DNA of 64,000 nt from Faecalicatena orotica (GCF_003149245.1 NZ_QGDL01000019.1:41487-105486); one strand, 5' to 3'; shown: positions 36,595 to 45,895, numbered from the stretch's first letter. Numbers and translations are program-made. The notes: generated from the letters alone by a model not told the origin.

Positions 36595-37707
36595 ATGAAC
36601 AAACAGACAGCGTTATATAAAAAGGTATTTGGATGTATCATGGGAGGCGTAGTGGGAGACGCTTTCGGCGGACCTGTGGAAGGGATGGATGCTGAATTTA
36701 TAAGGAAGCTTCATGACGGTCCGGTAACAGATTTAATCAGCTACAAGACCCGTCCGGACGATTTTTTCATGCCAGAATCGCCCAGCGCGTATGCCTGGTC
36801 GGACCAGCCGGGAACTTATACGGATGACAGCTATTTTGCAACTGTGAATGCACAATGCATGATTGAACATGAGGGAAGGATAACCTGTGATGAATTGGGA
36901 GATTACTGGGTAAAGCATCTGGATGTGAACAGATGCTGGTACAGCAGTGCAGCTTCCTATTGGCGGCTTGTGATGACCTATATGCCGGCGCGTCAGGCAG
37001 GTGCAGGGAATATCGGGGAAAACAGCTCCGCTATGTGCATCGGACCAGTGGGAATCATAAATGCCTGCAACCCCAGACAGGCCTCTTTGGATGCCTATGA
37101 TTTGATGTCTATTATACATCATGACCATTCCAGAGATGCAGCAGGGATTATTGCGGCAGCCGTGGCTGAGGCGATGAATCCTGACAGCACTGTGGACAGC
37201 GTGGTTACCGCTGCATTGGAGAATGTACCTGGCGGAAAGTGCAGTAAGATGTATCAGCCGCTTCATCTGGCGGTAAAGCTGGCAAAAGAGGCAAAGGACA
37301 CGGAAGAACTCACAAAATTATACTATGACCAGCTTCTGATTGACTGGTGCGGAAGAGGCAAGCCTCTTTGTACAGACGGGCGTCATAATGACAGCTGCGA
37401 AGCATACGAGTCCATTCCCTGTGCCATCGGAATGTTCTTAAACACAGCAGGTGACTTCCAAAAAACAATTATCGGTGCAGCTAACTTCGGAAGAGACTGC
37501 GATACGATTGCATGCATGGCAGGGTACATAGCAGGGGCCTTTGGGGGTATCGAGGCTATTCCCTCAAAATGGACAGATACTTGTCTCAAAGCAAATCCAG
37601 ACCCCGATTTAGAACAGTTGGCGGTTGGAATGACAGAGGCACTGGTGAAACAAACACAAAGGACTTTGGAAAATTGCAACCTAATTACTAAGATGCATAT
37701 GGAATAA
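36595..37707 (+). CDS. ADP-ribosylglycohydrolase (DraG/crystallin J1) family protein
   Basis: 370 residues from ATG 36595; an earlier ATG at 36586 overlaps the AAAGGA ribosome site. The all-helical family is recognised by GCIMGGVVGDAFGGPVEG near the N-terminus, the metal-binding TDDS around residue 76 and the C-terminal GRDCDTIACMAGYIAGAFGG (about 298-318) with paired Asp metal ligands. Family members cleave N- or O-glycosidic bonds to ribose, such as ADP-ribose on proteins or nucleoside-like substrates. In a sugar-transporter operon with an RpiB-type isomerase, hydrolysis of an imported riboside is likelier than protein de-ADP-ribosylation (inference). Confidence 0.88.
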   Translation: MNKQTALYKKVFGCIMGGVVGDAFGGPVEGMDAEFIRKLHDGPVTDLISYKTRPDDFFMPESPSAYAWSDQPGTYTDDSYFATVNAQCMIEHEGRITCDELGDYWVKHLDVNRCWYSSAASYWRLVMTYMPARQAGAGNIGENSSAMCIGPVGIINACNPRQASLDAYDLMSIIHHDHSRDAAGIIAAAVAEAMNPDSTVDSVVTAALENVPGGKCSKMYQPLHLAVKLAKEAKDTEELTKLYYDQLLIDWCGRGKPLCTDGRHNDSCEAYESIPCAIGMFLNTAGDFQKTIIGAANFGRDCDTIACMAGYIAGAFGGIEAIPSKWTDTCLKANPDPDLEQLAVGMTEALVKQTQRTLENCNLITKMHME

Positions 37708-37725
37708 ATCAGAGAGAGGGAAGAG

Positions 37726-38367
37726 ATGAAAAGCCACAATATATATGAGAAGAAATTCCAGAATTATGGGCGGGTACTGTCGGAGTATGATTTCACAGAA
37801 TTAGTTAACACGTTAAGAAACCATACTCCTCTTCCTGAATCGGGATTTGTGTATCTTAGTTCATGTAAGGAACTGGAATCACTGACCATATTTTCAGAAT
37901 TACAGAACCGTGTATTTGGAGGGATGCCAATGCAATTAGGATACTGCAACGGGTATAACAATACACTGAATTGTTTGGAATATCATACCTGCAGTGAACT
38001 ATGTGTTATGGCAGAGGATGTAGTCCTTTTGCTGGGGCAGCGTTCTGACATTGACAGAACAGACTATACTTATGACGCAGGTAAAGCAGAAGCTTTTTTT
38101 GTTCCGGCTGGTACAGGTATTGAATTATATGCGACAACGCTGCACTATGCACCGTGCAATGCTCATGCAGGTCAGGGCTATCATGTGGCAAACGGACTTC
38201 TCCTTGGGACGAACGGCCAGTGTCCGGCACTTGACAAAAAAGGAGAAGATCAATTGCTGGCAGGCTGTAATAAATGGCTGCTTGCACATCCTGATTCTCC
38301 GGAAGCAGGAGAAGGGGCGTTTATTGGTTTGAAAGGTCAAAATATCAGGATCTATCAGGAAGGGTAA
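37726..38367 (+). CDS. DUF4867 family protein, cupin-like
   Basis: 213 residues matching the DUF4867 family as I know it. Typical segments are FQNYGRVLSEYDF, GGMPMQLGYCNGYN, NCLEYHTCSEL, and a cupin-like stretch AFFVPAGTGIELYATTLHYA with PCNAHAGQGYHVANGLL. Several His, Glu and Cys could bind metal. The N- and C-terminal parts resemble sugar isomerase or mutarotase-like cupins, but I know no established reaction. GAGAGAGGGAAGAG precedes the ATG; the gene lies between the ADP-ribosylglycohydrolase-like gene and the isomerase (6 bp to the next start). Confidence 0.78.
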   Translation: MKSHNIYEKKFQNYGRVLSEYDFTELVNTLRNHTPLPESGFVYLSSCKELESLTIFSELQNRVFGGMPMQLGYCNGYNNTLNCLEYHTCSELCVMAEDVVLLLGQRSDIDRTDYTYDAGKAEAFFVPAGTGIELYATTLHYAPCNAHAGQGYHVANGLLLGTNGQCPALDKKGEDQLLAGCNKWLLAHPDSPEAGEGAFIGLKGQNIRIYQEG

Positions 38368-38373
38368 ACGAGA

Positions 38374-38919
38374 ATGGGAAAAAGGATTTATTTAGGAAAT
38401 GATACGGCGGGTTATGAATTAAAAATGAAATGTATAGAATATTTAGAAGGAAAAAAGATTCCTTATGCAGACTGCGGCTCAGAGAATGATCCAGACATTG
38501 AATCTACAAGATATCCGTTCTTTGCCGCTAAAGTAGCTGCAGCCGTTTCAAGGGGAGAAGCCAGGTGCGGTATCCTGATTTGTGGGACCGGAATTGGAAT
38601 CAGCATGATGGCAAATAAATTTAGAGGTGTCAGGGCCGCATTGTGCACAAGTACTTACTTATCAAAGATGACAAGAATGCATAATGACGCAAATATCTTA
38701 TGTATGGGAGGCAAAACTATAGGAGAATGGGAAGCGCTTGATATTTTAGAAACATTTTTAAATACAGAATATGACGGCGGTTTTCATGATGGCTCTTTGA
38801 ACTTAATCAAAGAGGCCGAGGAATATATGTATAACGGAAAGATATGGGAACAGGAGGCTAGAAAGATCTCTACAGGATCGTTGGCGGATGCGGAGATATT
38901 TGACAGAAGCTTGGGATAG
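38374..38919 (+). CDS. RpiB/LacAB-family sugar-phosphate isomerase
   Basis: 181 residues. RpiB-family motifs are visible: YLGNDTAGYELKMKCIEYL at the N-terminus, DCGSENDPD, and the active-site segment ILICGTGIGISMMANKFRG with the catalytic Cys. AALCTSTYLSKMTRMHNDAN and LCMGGKTIG follow. It interconverts ribose/ribulose phosphates or galactose/tagatose phosphates. The C-terminal 30 residues extend beyond ordinary RpiB. It is the last gene of the operon and is followed by a strong terminator. Confidence 0.92.
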   Translation: MGKRIYLGNDTAGYELKMKCIEYLEGKKIPYADCGSENDPDIESTRYPFFAAKVAAAVSRGEARCGILICGTGIGISMMANKFRGVRAALCTSTYLSKMTRMHNDANILCMGGKTIGEWEALDILETFLNTEYDGGFHDGSLNLIKEAEEYMYNGKIWEQEARKISTGSLADAEIFDRSLG

Positions 38920-38927
38920 ATAGTTTC

Positions 38928-38976
38928 AAAAGAGGGGATTGTGATTCATTTGTCATCACAGTACCCTCTTTTATAT
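38928..38976 (+). terminator. Terminator of the ABC transporter operon
   Basis: AAAAGAGGG (38928-38936) pairs with CCCTCTTTT (38964-38972); an inner GATTGTGAT/ATCACAGT section adds pairs. The stem is followed by ATATA. Good rho-independent terminator. Confidence 0.8.
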
Positions 38977-39053
38977 ATAGAACATTAAATAAAGGCATGC
39001 ATGATAAAAATACCATAATAGAATAATATATGAAAGACCTATGGTCCCGTATT

Positions 39054-39777
39054 TTAAAGTATTTCAGAGAGTGTCCGGTATTCTGTAGGAGACATCCCTG
39101 CAACTTTTTTAAAAGTATTAGAAAAATAACTTACATCATTGAATCCGACCATTTCCGCAATTTCCCTTAATCTCATCGTGTTATCTTTTAAAAGCTCTTT
39201 CGCCTTCTCTATCCGATATCTGGTGAGATATTCTGTGATGGGTTCCCCGACTTCTTTTTTGAACAGCCCTGACATTGTGTTTGAAACAATAGCAGCATTC
39301 CAAATATGCAGTATTTAGTTCTGTAATCGAGGCATGCAGACAGCTGACTGCCGCATCCAGTTTATAGGCCGGATAACTTCCCGCAAAAATAAATAATTGG
39401 TTTAATGATGGGATAAATGGCGTATGTTCCAACTTCCCGTTATCGTATAAAACAACGCACAGATATCTGGACTGAAGCGGAAATATAACCGGTTTCACAT
39501 CAGCAAATATATTTCGGAGGAACGTAGAGACCAAATGAATAAAATCTTCTTTGGGCTGGGAAGTACCGTCTATAATCCGGATTTTTATCAGGACACAATT
39601 AAATCCACCCGTGGGTATCTGGTATGCTTCCATTTTCTTTACAATTTCATCCTGAGACAATGGGACATCATAGATTAAATCCAGATAGAACTTAAACTGC
39701 AATTCATCCCGGCTTTTAGTGACCGTCTCACGTATTGTATCCAGATAGGCCTGCTTCTTCTGTTCTTCCTGAATCAT
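39054..39777 (-). pseudogene. Decayed YesN/AraC-type regulator
   Basis: The 3' part encodes the second half of an AraC DNA-binding domain (SGLFKKEVGEPITEYLTRYR, IAEMVGFNDVSYFSNTFKKV). About 39280 the frame shifts, and the upstream part (IQEEQKKQAYLDTIRETVTK, IPTGGFNCVLIKIRI) is the helical middle of a YesN-like protein. The first helix-turn-helix and the whole receiver domain are missing. It has therefore lost its input domain and part of its output domain. It may once have been paired with a kinase for the adjacent operon. Confidence 0.8.
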
Positions 39778-39969
39778 AATTTAATACTCTCTTACCTTTG
39801 CATGGGTGCAGGCTGTTTTACGATTGTTTTTGAAGATCTTTTGTCATGCTCTGTCAGAAATTGTGTGATAATAAAGTCCTGCCCCTTTGGCTTATGAGCC
39901 GTCTGTGCATTAACTCAGTCTAAAAATGATCAAGCTAAACTTACCGCAAATCAAAACTTATAAAATCAG

Positions 39970-40018
39970 TTGTCTGTTACGGATAGATTAATGGTATAAT
40001 TAACGGTAATTTACCGTT
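39970..40018 (+). promoter_or_regulatory. Promoter of regulator 3 with downstream palindrome
   Basis: An extended -10, TGGTATAAT (TATAAT at 39995-40000), is followed at once by the perfect palindrome AACGGTAA-T-TTACCGTT (40002-40009 with 40011-40018), which covers the likely transcription start. TTGTCT (39970-39975) is a possible -35 with a 19-bp spacer. Read on the minus strand, the palindrome's left arm gives ACCGTTAAT, a LytTR-like half-site, so autorepression by the regulator is possible. Confidence 0.5.
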
Positions 40019-40053
40019 GAAAGAATAACGGACATGCAAAGGTGGGGAGTTAA

Positions 40054-40758
40054 ATGATAAAAGTAGCAATTGTTGAGGACGACAGGGATTACTGCGGACA
40101 ATTAAAAGATTACCTAAGTCAGTATGAAAAGGAATATCATACAGAATTTGATGTTTCTGTATTCTATGACGGAGATGGATTACTGCAGAAAGTCAAAGCG
40201 CAGTTTGACATTATCCTGTTGGACATCCAGATGCCACTGGTGGATGGAATTACAGCAGCGAAAGAAATTCGCAAAAGCGATAGTAAGGTGATTATTATTT
40301 TTGTGACAACGGTTGCGCAGTATGCGATAAAAGGATATGAAGTTGGAGCGCTCGATTACATTCTGAAGCCAGTTGCCTTTTTCCCATTCTCACAAAGCCT
40401 GAAAAAGGCATGTATGAAACTTGAGAAAAATGAAAAGGCATTCCTCTCGTTTCGGGTGAAGTCCGGAATAAGAAGAGTCAATATAGATGATATTTATTAT
40501 ATAGAAAGTCTGCGGCATGTGTTATGCATACATATTTCAGAAGGAAATTTTGAAAGCTATGGGACAATGAAATACTATGAGGAACAACTTCGGCAGTATA
40601 ATTTCAGCAGAGGAAATAAAGGGTATCTGATTAATCTTAAATATGTCAGCGCGGTTGAAGAAAAGTCCGTATTTGTAAAGGGTGAAGAGTTACTTCTCAG
40701 CCGGGGGCGCAGAGGGGAATTTCTTCGCGAGCTTATGAGTTACTGGGAGGGAAAATAA
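40054..40758 (+). CDS. LytTR-family response regulator (module 3)
   Basis: 234 residues from ATG 40054 (GGTGGGGAG upstream). The receiver domain has phosphoacceptor Asp57 (DIILLDIQMPLVDG), IFVTTVAQYAIKGYE and YILKPV. The LytTR domain has IYYIESLRHVLCIHIS, GTMKYYEEQL and GYLINLKYVSAVEEK. It is more diverged from regulators 1 and 2 than they are from each other. It is followed 2 bp later by its kinase. Likely target: the GH3-3 gene at 42256. Confidence 0.94.
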   Translation: MIKVAIVEDDRDYCGQLKDYLSQYEKEYHTEFDVSVFYDGDGLLQKVKAQFDIILLDIQMPLVDGITAAKEIRKSDSKVIIIFVTTVAQYAIKGYEVGALDYILKPVAFFPFSQSLKKACMKLEKNEKAFLSFRVKSGIRRVNIDDIYYIESLRHVLCIHISEGNFESYGTMKYYEEQLRQYNFSRGNKGYLINLKYVSAVEEKSVFVKGEELLLSRGRRGEFLRELMSYWEGK

Positions 40759-40760
40759 TA

Positions 40761-42110
40761 ATGGCAGGGATACTGTTAAATACACCTAAGTACTATACAG
40801 TTATAGCAGAGATATTGTCCTGTCTGCTTTATATCATCTTATTTGGGCAGAAGACAAGACAAATATATCAGTATGTCGGACTAATGGTTCTATCCGTGGT
40901 ACATATTTTTTATTTTATTGCATCTGATGTTATTTATAATAAAATCGGTACTTTTTTTATGGCGGGAACTATTATATTAATGTACCTCTTTTTTATGGTG
41001 GGGTGCAGAATGGATTGGCGTAAAAGAGTTTATTGCACAATTCGTTCGCTGGTGCTTGCAGAGTTCATGGCTTCTATGGCCTGGTCGTTATATCTTTTTT
41101 TAGTAAGGAAATTTCCTATATCCAGATTAACAGAAACAATCATACTATTATCGGTATATTTGGGAATTATATTTTTATTATGGAATTTAGAGCGAAAGGC
41201 ATCTTTAGGTAACGAAAAGATTCAGATTAAATATGCAAGTTTGTTTTCCTGTCTGATTATAGGAGTCGGTTCATACATAACAAGTGGGTTAGGTATTAAA
41301 TATGCCTCGGCAGAGCTTGCAGGGGAATATGGAATGGCTCTTTTTAGCGTCAGAACATTGATTGACCTTGCAGGGGTGACAATGCTTTATGCTCACAATA
41401 TGCAGTTATATAATGAACAAGTAAATCAAGAGAACTATGCGATACACACGATATTAAGAAATCAGGAGAAACAATATCAGTTTTCACAAGAGTGTATCGA
41501 TATGGTCAATATGAAATATCATGACCTTAAACAGCAGATTAATATCTGGAAAATGTCGAGCGGAGATTTATCGTACAAAAAATATATGGATGAGCTTTCC
41601 AGACAGATGGAGCAGTTTGATTTGAGCATACATTCAGGAAATCAGGTCATAGATACTATTTTGACAGAAAAGACACTACTTTGTGCAAAGAAAGAAATTC
41701 AGATTATTACAGTCGTTGACGGAAAAGAGCTTGATTTTATGGAAGTTGCAGATTTATGCTCTATATTTGGAAACGCTTTGGACAATGCTATTGAATATGA
41801 AGAAAATCTTCTGGATAAAGAGCAACGGATTATTCGCGTAGTAGTATACAGGGTTCATTCTTTCGTTCTACTTATGTTTGAAAATTATTGCGAAATACAG
41901 CATAAATTATATGAAGGTTTACCGATTAGTACAAAGGAAAATAAACTTCTGCATGGATATGGATTGAAAAGTATACAGTATATCGTAAAAAAATACGATG
42001 GTCAGATGGATATTGTCCAGAAGGATGGGTGGTTCAAATTAAAGATGATCATACCCCTTCCTGATGAGAACAGAGGTAATTCCCCAGAATTAAAAATAGA
42101 AAATAAGTAA
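40761..42110 (+). CDS. GHKL-type sensor histidine kinase (AgrC-like, module 3)
   Basis: 449 residues with six or seven N-terminal membrane helices. The phosphoacceptor is in VNMKYHDLKQQINIWKM, the N box is IFGNALDNAIEYEEN, and the G box is LLHGYGLKSIQYIVKKYDG. The membrane part differs strongly from kinases 1 and 2 and lacks their GYATQH segment, so it probably sees a different signal. It ends in an open, polar tail (PLPDENRGNSPELKIENK). The 146 bp to the next gene contain the LytTR-like repeat pair. Confidence 0.93.
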   Translation: MAGILLNTPKYYTVIAEILSCLLYIILFGQKTRQIYQYVGLMVLSVVHIFYFIASDVIYNKIGTFFMAGTIILMYLFFMVGCRMDWRKRVYCTIRSLVLAEFMASMAWSLYLFLVRKFPISRLTETIILLSVYLGIIFLLWNLERKASLGNEKIQIKYASLFSCLIIGVGSYITSGLGIKYASAELAGEYGMALFSVRTLIDLAGVTMLYAHNMQLYNEQVNQENYAIHTILRNQEKQYQFSQECIDMVNMKYHDLKQQINIWKMSSGDLSYKKYMDELSRQMEQFDLSIHSGNQVIDTILTEKTLLCAKKEIQIITVVDGKELDFMEVADLCSIFGNALDNAIEYEENLLDKEQRIIRVVVYRVHSFVLLMFENYCEIQHKLYEGLPISTKENKLLHGYGLKSIQYIVKKYDGQMDIVQKDGWFKLKMIIPLPDENRGNSPELKIENK

Positions 42111-42118
42111 TAATCGAT

Positions 42119-42185
42119 AACGTTGGTGCAAAAAAAACAACAGTTTGCCGAAAAACTTCCGTGATTTAAAAAAAGAATATACAAT
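42119..42185 (+). promoter_or_regulatory. GH3-3 promoter with LytTR direct repeats
   Basis: AACGTTGGT (42119-42127) and ACAGTTTGC (42140-42148) both fit the published LytTR half-site pattern (two variable bases, A/C, GTT, any, A/G, C/T) and begin exactly 21 bp apart with a 12-bp gap. TATACA (42178-42183) or TACAAT (42180-42185) lies 56-58 bp after the first GTT, matching the 57 bp of the two other GH3 promoters. Of the three promoters this one has the best half-sites. Confidence 0.72.
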
Positions 42186-42255
42186 CTGATTATTCTTTAT
42201 AAGAGCTCATTAAAAGAATGAAGTTTGTTAGAAGTCTTTAATCAAGGAGGTTTTT

Positions 42256-45200
42256 ATGAAAGGGAAATGGAAAGCGTTACTGTTTGTACTGGCAGCATCT
42301 TTTTTAATACTTGGCAACAGACAATCAGGCATAGTATACGCAGTTGAAGCAACAGAAGTAACAGGTGGGGCCGGGATTGACGAAGATGCAGGAGCCGCAG
42401 ACGATTCAGGTGCACCATCAAACGGAGAGGCAGCAGATACACCTGGGGACAATTCGGAAGAATCTTCTGATTTCATGTCTCATATGACGATGGAAAAACC
42501 TGAAGCAGAAAAGAAACAAATTGATAGCGAAGCAACAACAAGCAATTCTAAAAACACATATGCTGTTTATGCAATTGTGGCCATAGGAATAATTTTTGCG
42601 TTAGTAATAGCTATAATTTTGATTACGAATTTCGTAAAAAATATTGGAAAGAAAGCTTATAATAGAATCATGGCCGGCACATTATCTGTTATGTTCCTTA
42701 TTACCGCAGCTGCAAATGTTCTGGCTCTCGGAAAATATAATCTGGTAATGGACAAGACTTTTGGGACAGGTGAACTTAAGATTACAAAGGAAGAAGGCAG
42801 TGAAGATTGGGATGCGGCGTATAATAAGACGGGCACAAGCTCAAAAGAAGAAGCAATAGAGAATGGACAGCACCAGACTGAAACAGAAGAAGAAGAGGGT
42901 GCTGTTCTGATGAAAAACGAAAAAAGTGCCCTTCCTTTATCTGACAGTGAAAAGAATGTCACTCTGCTTGGAATTAACAGCGTCTATATTTGTGCAGGAG
43001 CACAGGGCGAGGATGTCAGCGGTCAGGCAGGTGAGTTTACGTCTCTTCAGAAAGGACTTGAGCTCGCAGGTTTTTCAGTGAATCCGTCTACAATTGAATT
43101 ATATAATGGTCTGAGTCAAAATGATAATTATAAGTATGAAACCAAACTGACGAATACAACTGATGAAAGTGTAGCTATTACGAAAGTATATCAGTATGGA
43201 CATAACAGTGCTGGTTTTAGTAATGACGAGCCTTGGATTATTGGCGAGGTGGAGACAGATAGATATACAGAAGAGATTGAAAATACTTACAAAGACTATT
43301 CCGGGGCGGCCATTGTTACAGTGACAAGGGTTGGAGGCGAAGGTTCAGATCTGGCAACGGATATGGGACAGTATTCTGACTATGGCGGTGAAGAAGGAAA
43401 ACATTATCTGGAACTGGATACTGATGAACAGAATCTGATCAGATATGCAAAAGAGCATTTTTCAAAGGTAATTGTATTGATTAACAGTTCAAACGTAATG
43501 GAACTTGGGGAACTCGCAGAGACAAAGACAGTGGATAATCTAGGCGTTGACTCGATCCTTTGGATTGGCGGTGTTGGGGGTACTGGAACAAAAGCCGTTG
43601 GCAGGCTTCTCTCAGGGGAAGTAAACCCTTCAGGAAGAACAGCAGACATTTATCCCGCAGATCTTACAAAAGATCCTGCCTGGAATAATTTCGGTACTTA
43701 TCAGTATTCAAATATAGATGAGAATAATTCTCCGGCGTCTGGTGCTTATCAGGTAGAATACGAAGAGGGAATCTATGTAGGTTACCGTTACTATGAAACT
43801 GCGGCGGCAGAGGCTCAGGCAGGTAATTTCGATTCTTATAGTTATGATGATGCTGTTGTCTATCCGTTCGGTTATGGATTAAGCTATACATCATTTGATA
43901 TGCAATACAATAATACTCCTGTTTATGAAGATGAGACATTTACATTTGAGATAACTGTTACCAATACGGGTGATGTTCCCGGTAAGCAGGTTGCTGAGAT
44001 ATATGCAGAGACTCCTTATACATACGGTGGTGTTGAAAAATCAAAGGTTGTTTTGGCAGGATTCGCCAAAACAGAGAGGCTGGAACCAGGAGAAAGTCAG
44101 AATGTAACAATATCAATTGCACGTGATGACCTTGCCTCTTATGATTATCAAAAAGAGAAATGCTATTTGCTAGATGAAGGAACTTATAAATTTTACTTAA
44201 GTGAAAATTCTCATAGCTGGGCTTCTATTGATAGTACAGATAGCAGTAAATATTTTGAATATACACTTGATGGGATTGTATATGACAATGATGATACAAA
44301 GCGCAATTCTGATGAAGTTACTGCTGTAAATCAGATGGACGAGATAACAAATTATCATTTTGTAGATTATACACATGATAACGCAGATGAAGGTTATGCA
44401 CATAATATGACACGTGAAGATTTTGCAGGCTCGTTTCCTACCTCACCAACAGATACCGATCTGATTGCCGGTGATGATGTGATTAGCGGGATCAATTATG
44501 ATGTCCAAGCCAGCATGGATGAATCAGACGAAATGCCTACAACGCAGGCTGATAATGGTCTGCAGTTGATTAACCTTCGTGGCAAAGATTATGATGACTC
44601 TATGTGGGACGATATTCTGGACCAGTTAAGTGTGGAAGAGATGCATAGTATTTGTGCATATGGCCACTTTGAAACATCAGAGATTGCATCAATCGGTGCA
44701 CCTGTAACATCAGATATTGACAGTCCAAATGGGTTTGTAAATTTCTTTAAGCCAGATTTGGTATCTAATGGATATACAACGGAAACTGTACTTGCCTCTA
44801 CATGGAATACAGAAGTTGCCGCTGGGAGAGGTAACTGTATTGGGGAAGAAGCACTGCAGAATGGAATTAATGGATGGTATGGTCCTGGCTTAAACTTACA
44901 CAGATCAGCCTTTGGTGGAAGAAATAATGAATACTACTCAGAGGACCCCCTACTCGGCGGATCAATAGCTGCTGCTGAATGTAGTGCAGCAGAAAACAAA
45001 GGGCTTATGATATATGCAAAGCACTATGCATTTAATAACCAAGAGGCACACCGTAACGAAGTACTGTGTACATGGGTAAATGAACAGGCAGCAAGAGAAC
45101 TTTATCTTAAGACTTATGAAATCTATGCAAAAGATAGCACTGCAGAAGTCGTATGTTTAGATGAAGAAGGGAAATCATATACTGTTGAAATGCAGGGAAT

Positions 45201-45654
45201 TGGCGGAATTATGACAGCATACAACATGATAGGTGCCATCTGGGCAGGAGGATGCGAAGCTACAGTACACACAATCCTGCGTGATGAATGGGGACTCGAT
45301 GGGGCTGCAATTACAGATGCGATTGGTGCATCTAATGCATATGCAAATCCAGATCAGGCTATTCGAGACGGTTCCGACCTGCTGCTTGCATATGATCTGG
45401 CAATGAGTGACACTTCATCCGCAACTGCAGTATCTTCATTAAGAGAGTCCACCCATCATATTCTGTATGCAAAGGTTAACAGCAATGCAATGAATGGAAT
45501 TGCGCCGGGAACAATAATTTCTTATGGAATTGCGCCCTGGAAGGTGGCAGTCATCCTTTGTGATGTAATGGCAGTACTGCTTCTTGCAATAGGTATTATT
45601 CTGATGAAAAAGCGCAATACAAAAGTAACTATAGAAATGAACCTAGAAAAATAA
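42256..45654 (+). CDS. Membrane-anchored, domain-permuted family 3 glycoside hydrolase with N-terminal extension (GH3-3)
   Basis: 1132 residues, longer than GH3-1 and GH3-2. It starts with a signal-peptide-like helix (about 7-25), then an acidic Gly/Ala/Asp/Glu-rich segment (about 35-85), two helices (about 96-118 and 136-154), the C-terminal-type GH3 domain (EGAVLMKNEKSALPL), the fibronectin-III-like domain (VTNTGDVPGKQVAEIYAE), the barrel domain and a last helix (about 1095-1117). Active-site segments are DIDSPNG, GGRNNEYYSEDP, KHYAFNNQEAHR and the nucleophile Asp1021 in AITDAIG. AAGGAGG precedes the ATG. The acidic outer segment is unique to this copy. Substrate unknown. Confidence 0.92.
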   Translation: MKGKWKALLFVLAASFLILGNRQSGIVYAVEATEVTGGAGIDEDAGAADDSGAPSNGEAADTPGDNSEESSDFMSHMTMEKPEAEKKQIDSEATTSNSKNTYAVYAIVAIGIIFALVIAIILITNFVKNIGKKAYNRIMAGTLSVMFLITAAANVLALGKYNLVMDKTFGTGELKITKEEGSEDWDAAYNKTGTSSKEEAIENGQHQTETEEEEGAVLMKNEKSALPLSDSEKNVTLLGINSVYICAGAQGEDVSGQAGEFTSLQKGLELAGFSVNPSTIELYNGLSQNDNYKYETKLTNTTDESVAITKVYQYGHNSAGFSNDEPWIIGEVETDRYTEEIENTYKDYSGAAIVTVTRVGGEGSDLATDMGQYSDYGGEEGKHYLELDTDEQNLIRYAKEHFSKVIVLINSSNVMELGELAETKTVDNLGVDSILWIGGVGGTGTKAVGRLLSGEVNPSGRTADIYPADLTKDPAWNNFGTYQYSNIDENNSPASGAYQVEYEEGIYVGYRYYETAAAEAQAGNFDSYSYDDAVVYPFGYGLSYTSFDMQYNNTPVYEDETFTFEITVTNTGDVPGKQVAEIYAETPYTYGGVEKSKVVLAGFAKTERLEPGESQNVTISIARDDLASYDYQKEKCYLLDEGTYKFYLSENSHSWASIDSTDSSKYFEYTLDGIVYDNDDTKRNSDEVTAVNQMDEITNYHFVDYTHDNADEGYAHNMTREDFAGSFPTSPTDTDLIAGDDVISGINYDVQASMDESDEMPTTQADNGLQLINLRGKDYDDSMWDDILDQLSVEEMHSICAYGHFETSEIASIGAPVTSDIDSPNGFVNFFKPDLVSNGYTTETVLASTWNTEVAAGRGNCIGEEALQNGINGWYGPGLNLHRSAFGGRNNEYYSEDPLLGGSIAAAECSAAENKGLMIYAKHYAFNNQEAHRNEVLCTWVNEQAARELYLKTYEIYAKDSTAEVVCLDEEGKSYTVEMQGIGGIMTAYNMIGAIWAGGCEATVHTILRDEWGLDGAAITDAIGASNAYANPDQAIRDGSDLLLAYDLAMSDTSSATAVSSLRESTHHILYAKVNSNAMNGIAPGTIISYGIAPWKVAVILCDVMAVLLLAIGIILMKKRNTKVTIEMNLEK

Positions 45655-45742
45655 TCCGTAATAAGATAAAACAGATGTTAAAAAGAATAGTGATTTATAG
45701 AAAAAAGCCTGGATTATTTCCATAGACGTATCATAAATATTG

Positions 45743-45799
45743 ATCCCTCCTAGGCAGATTTGGTTATTAACCTTTTCTGCGTAAGAGGGATTATTTTTT
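45743..45799 (+). terminator. Terminator after GH3-3
   Basis: ATCCCTC (45743-45749) pairs with GAGGGAT (45785-45791), with an inner GGCAGA/TCTGC section, followed by TATTTTTTA. Confidence 0.75.
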
Positions 45800-45844
45800 A
45801 TGAACCAATGACATGGAAAGTAACATATTAATTTCAAAAAGTTC

Positions 45845-45875
45845 TTGCTCATGACGTAACGTCGTGATTTATAGT
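45845..45875 (+). promoter_or_regulatory. MerR-type promoter with 19-bp spacer and central dyad
   Basis: TTGCTC (45845-45850) and TATAGT (45870-45875) are separated by 19 bp, longer than normal. The palindrome GACGT-A-ACGTC (45853-45863) sits in the spacer. Overlong spacers with a dyad are the hallmark of promoters activated by MerR proteins through DNA twisting, so the MerR gene just downstream probably controls itself and the exporter. Confidence 0.72.
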
Positions 45876-45895
45876 ATAAGCAGGAGGAATAAGCT

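Noticed and set aside
42256..42450. Acidic low-complexity start of GH3-3 as a separate small gene
   Set aside because: It is in frame with, and uninterrupted from, the GH3 domains, and there is one good ribosome site at 42245, so it is an extension of the same protein.
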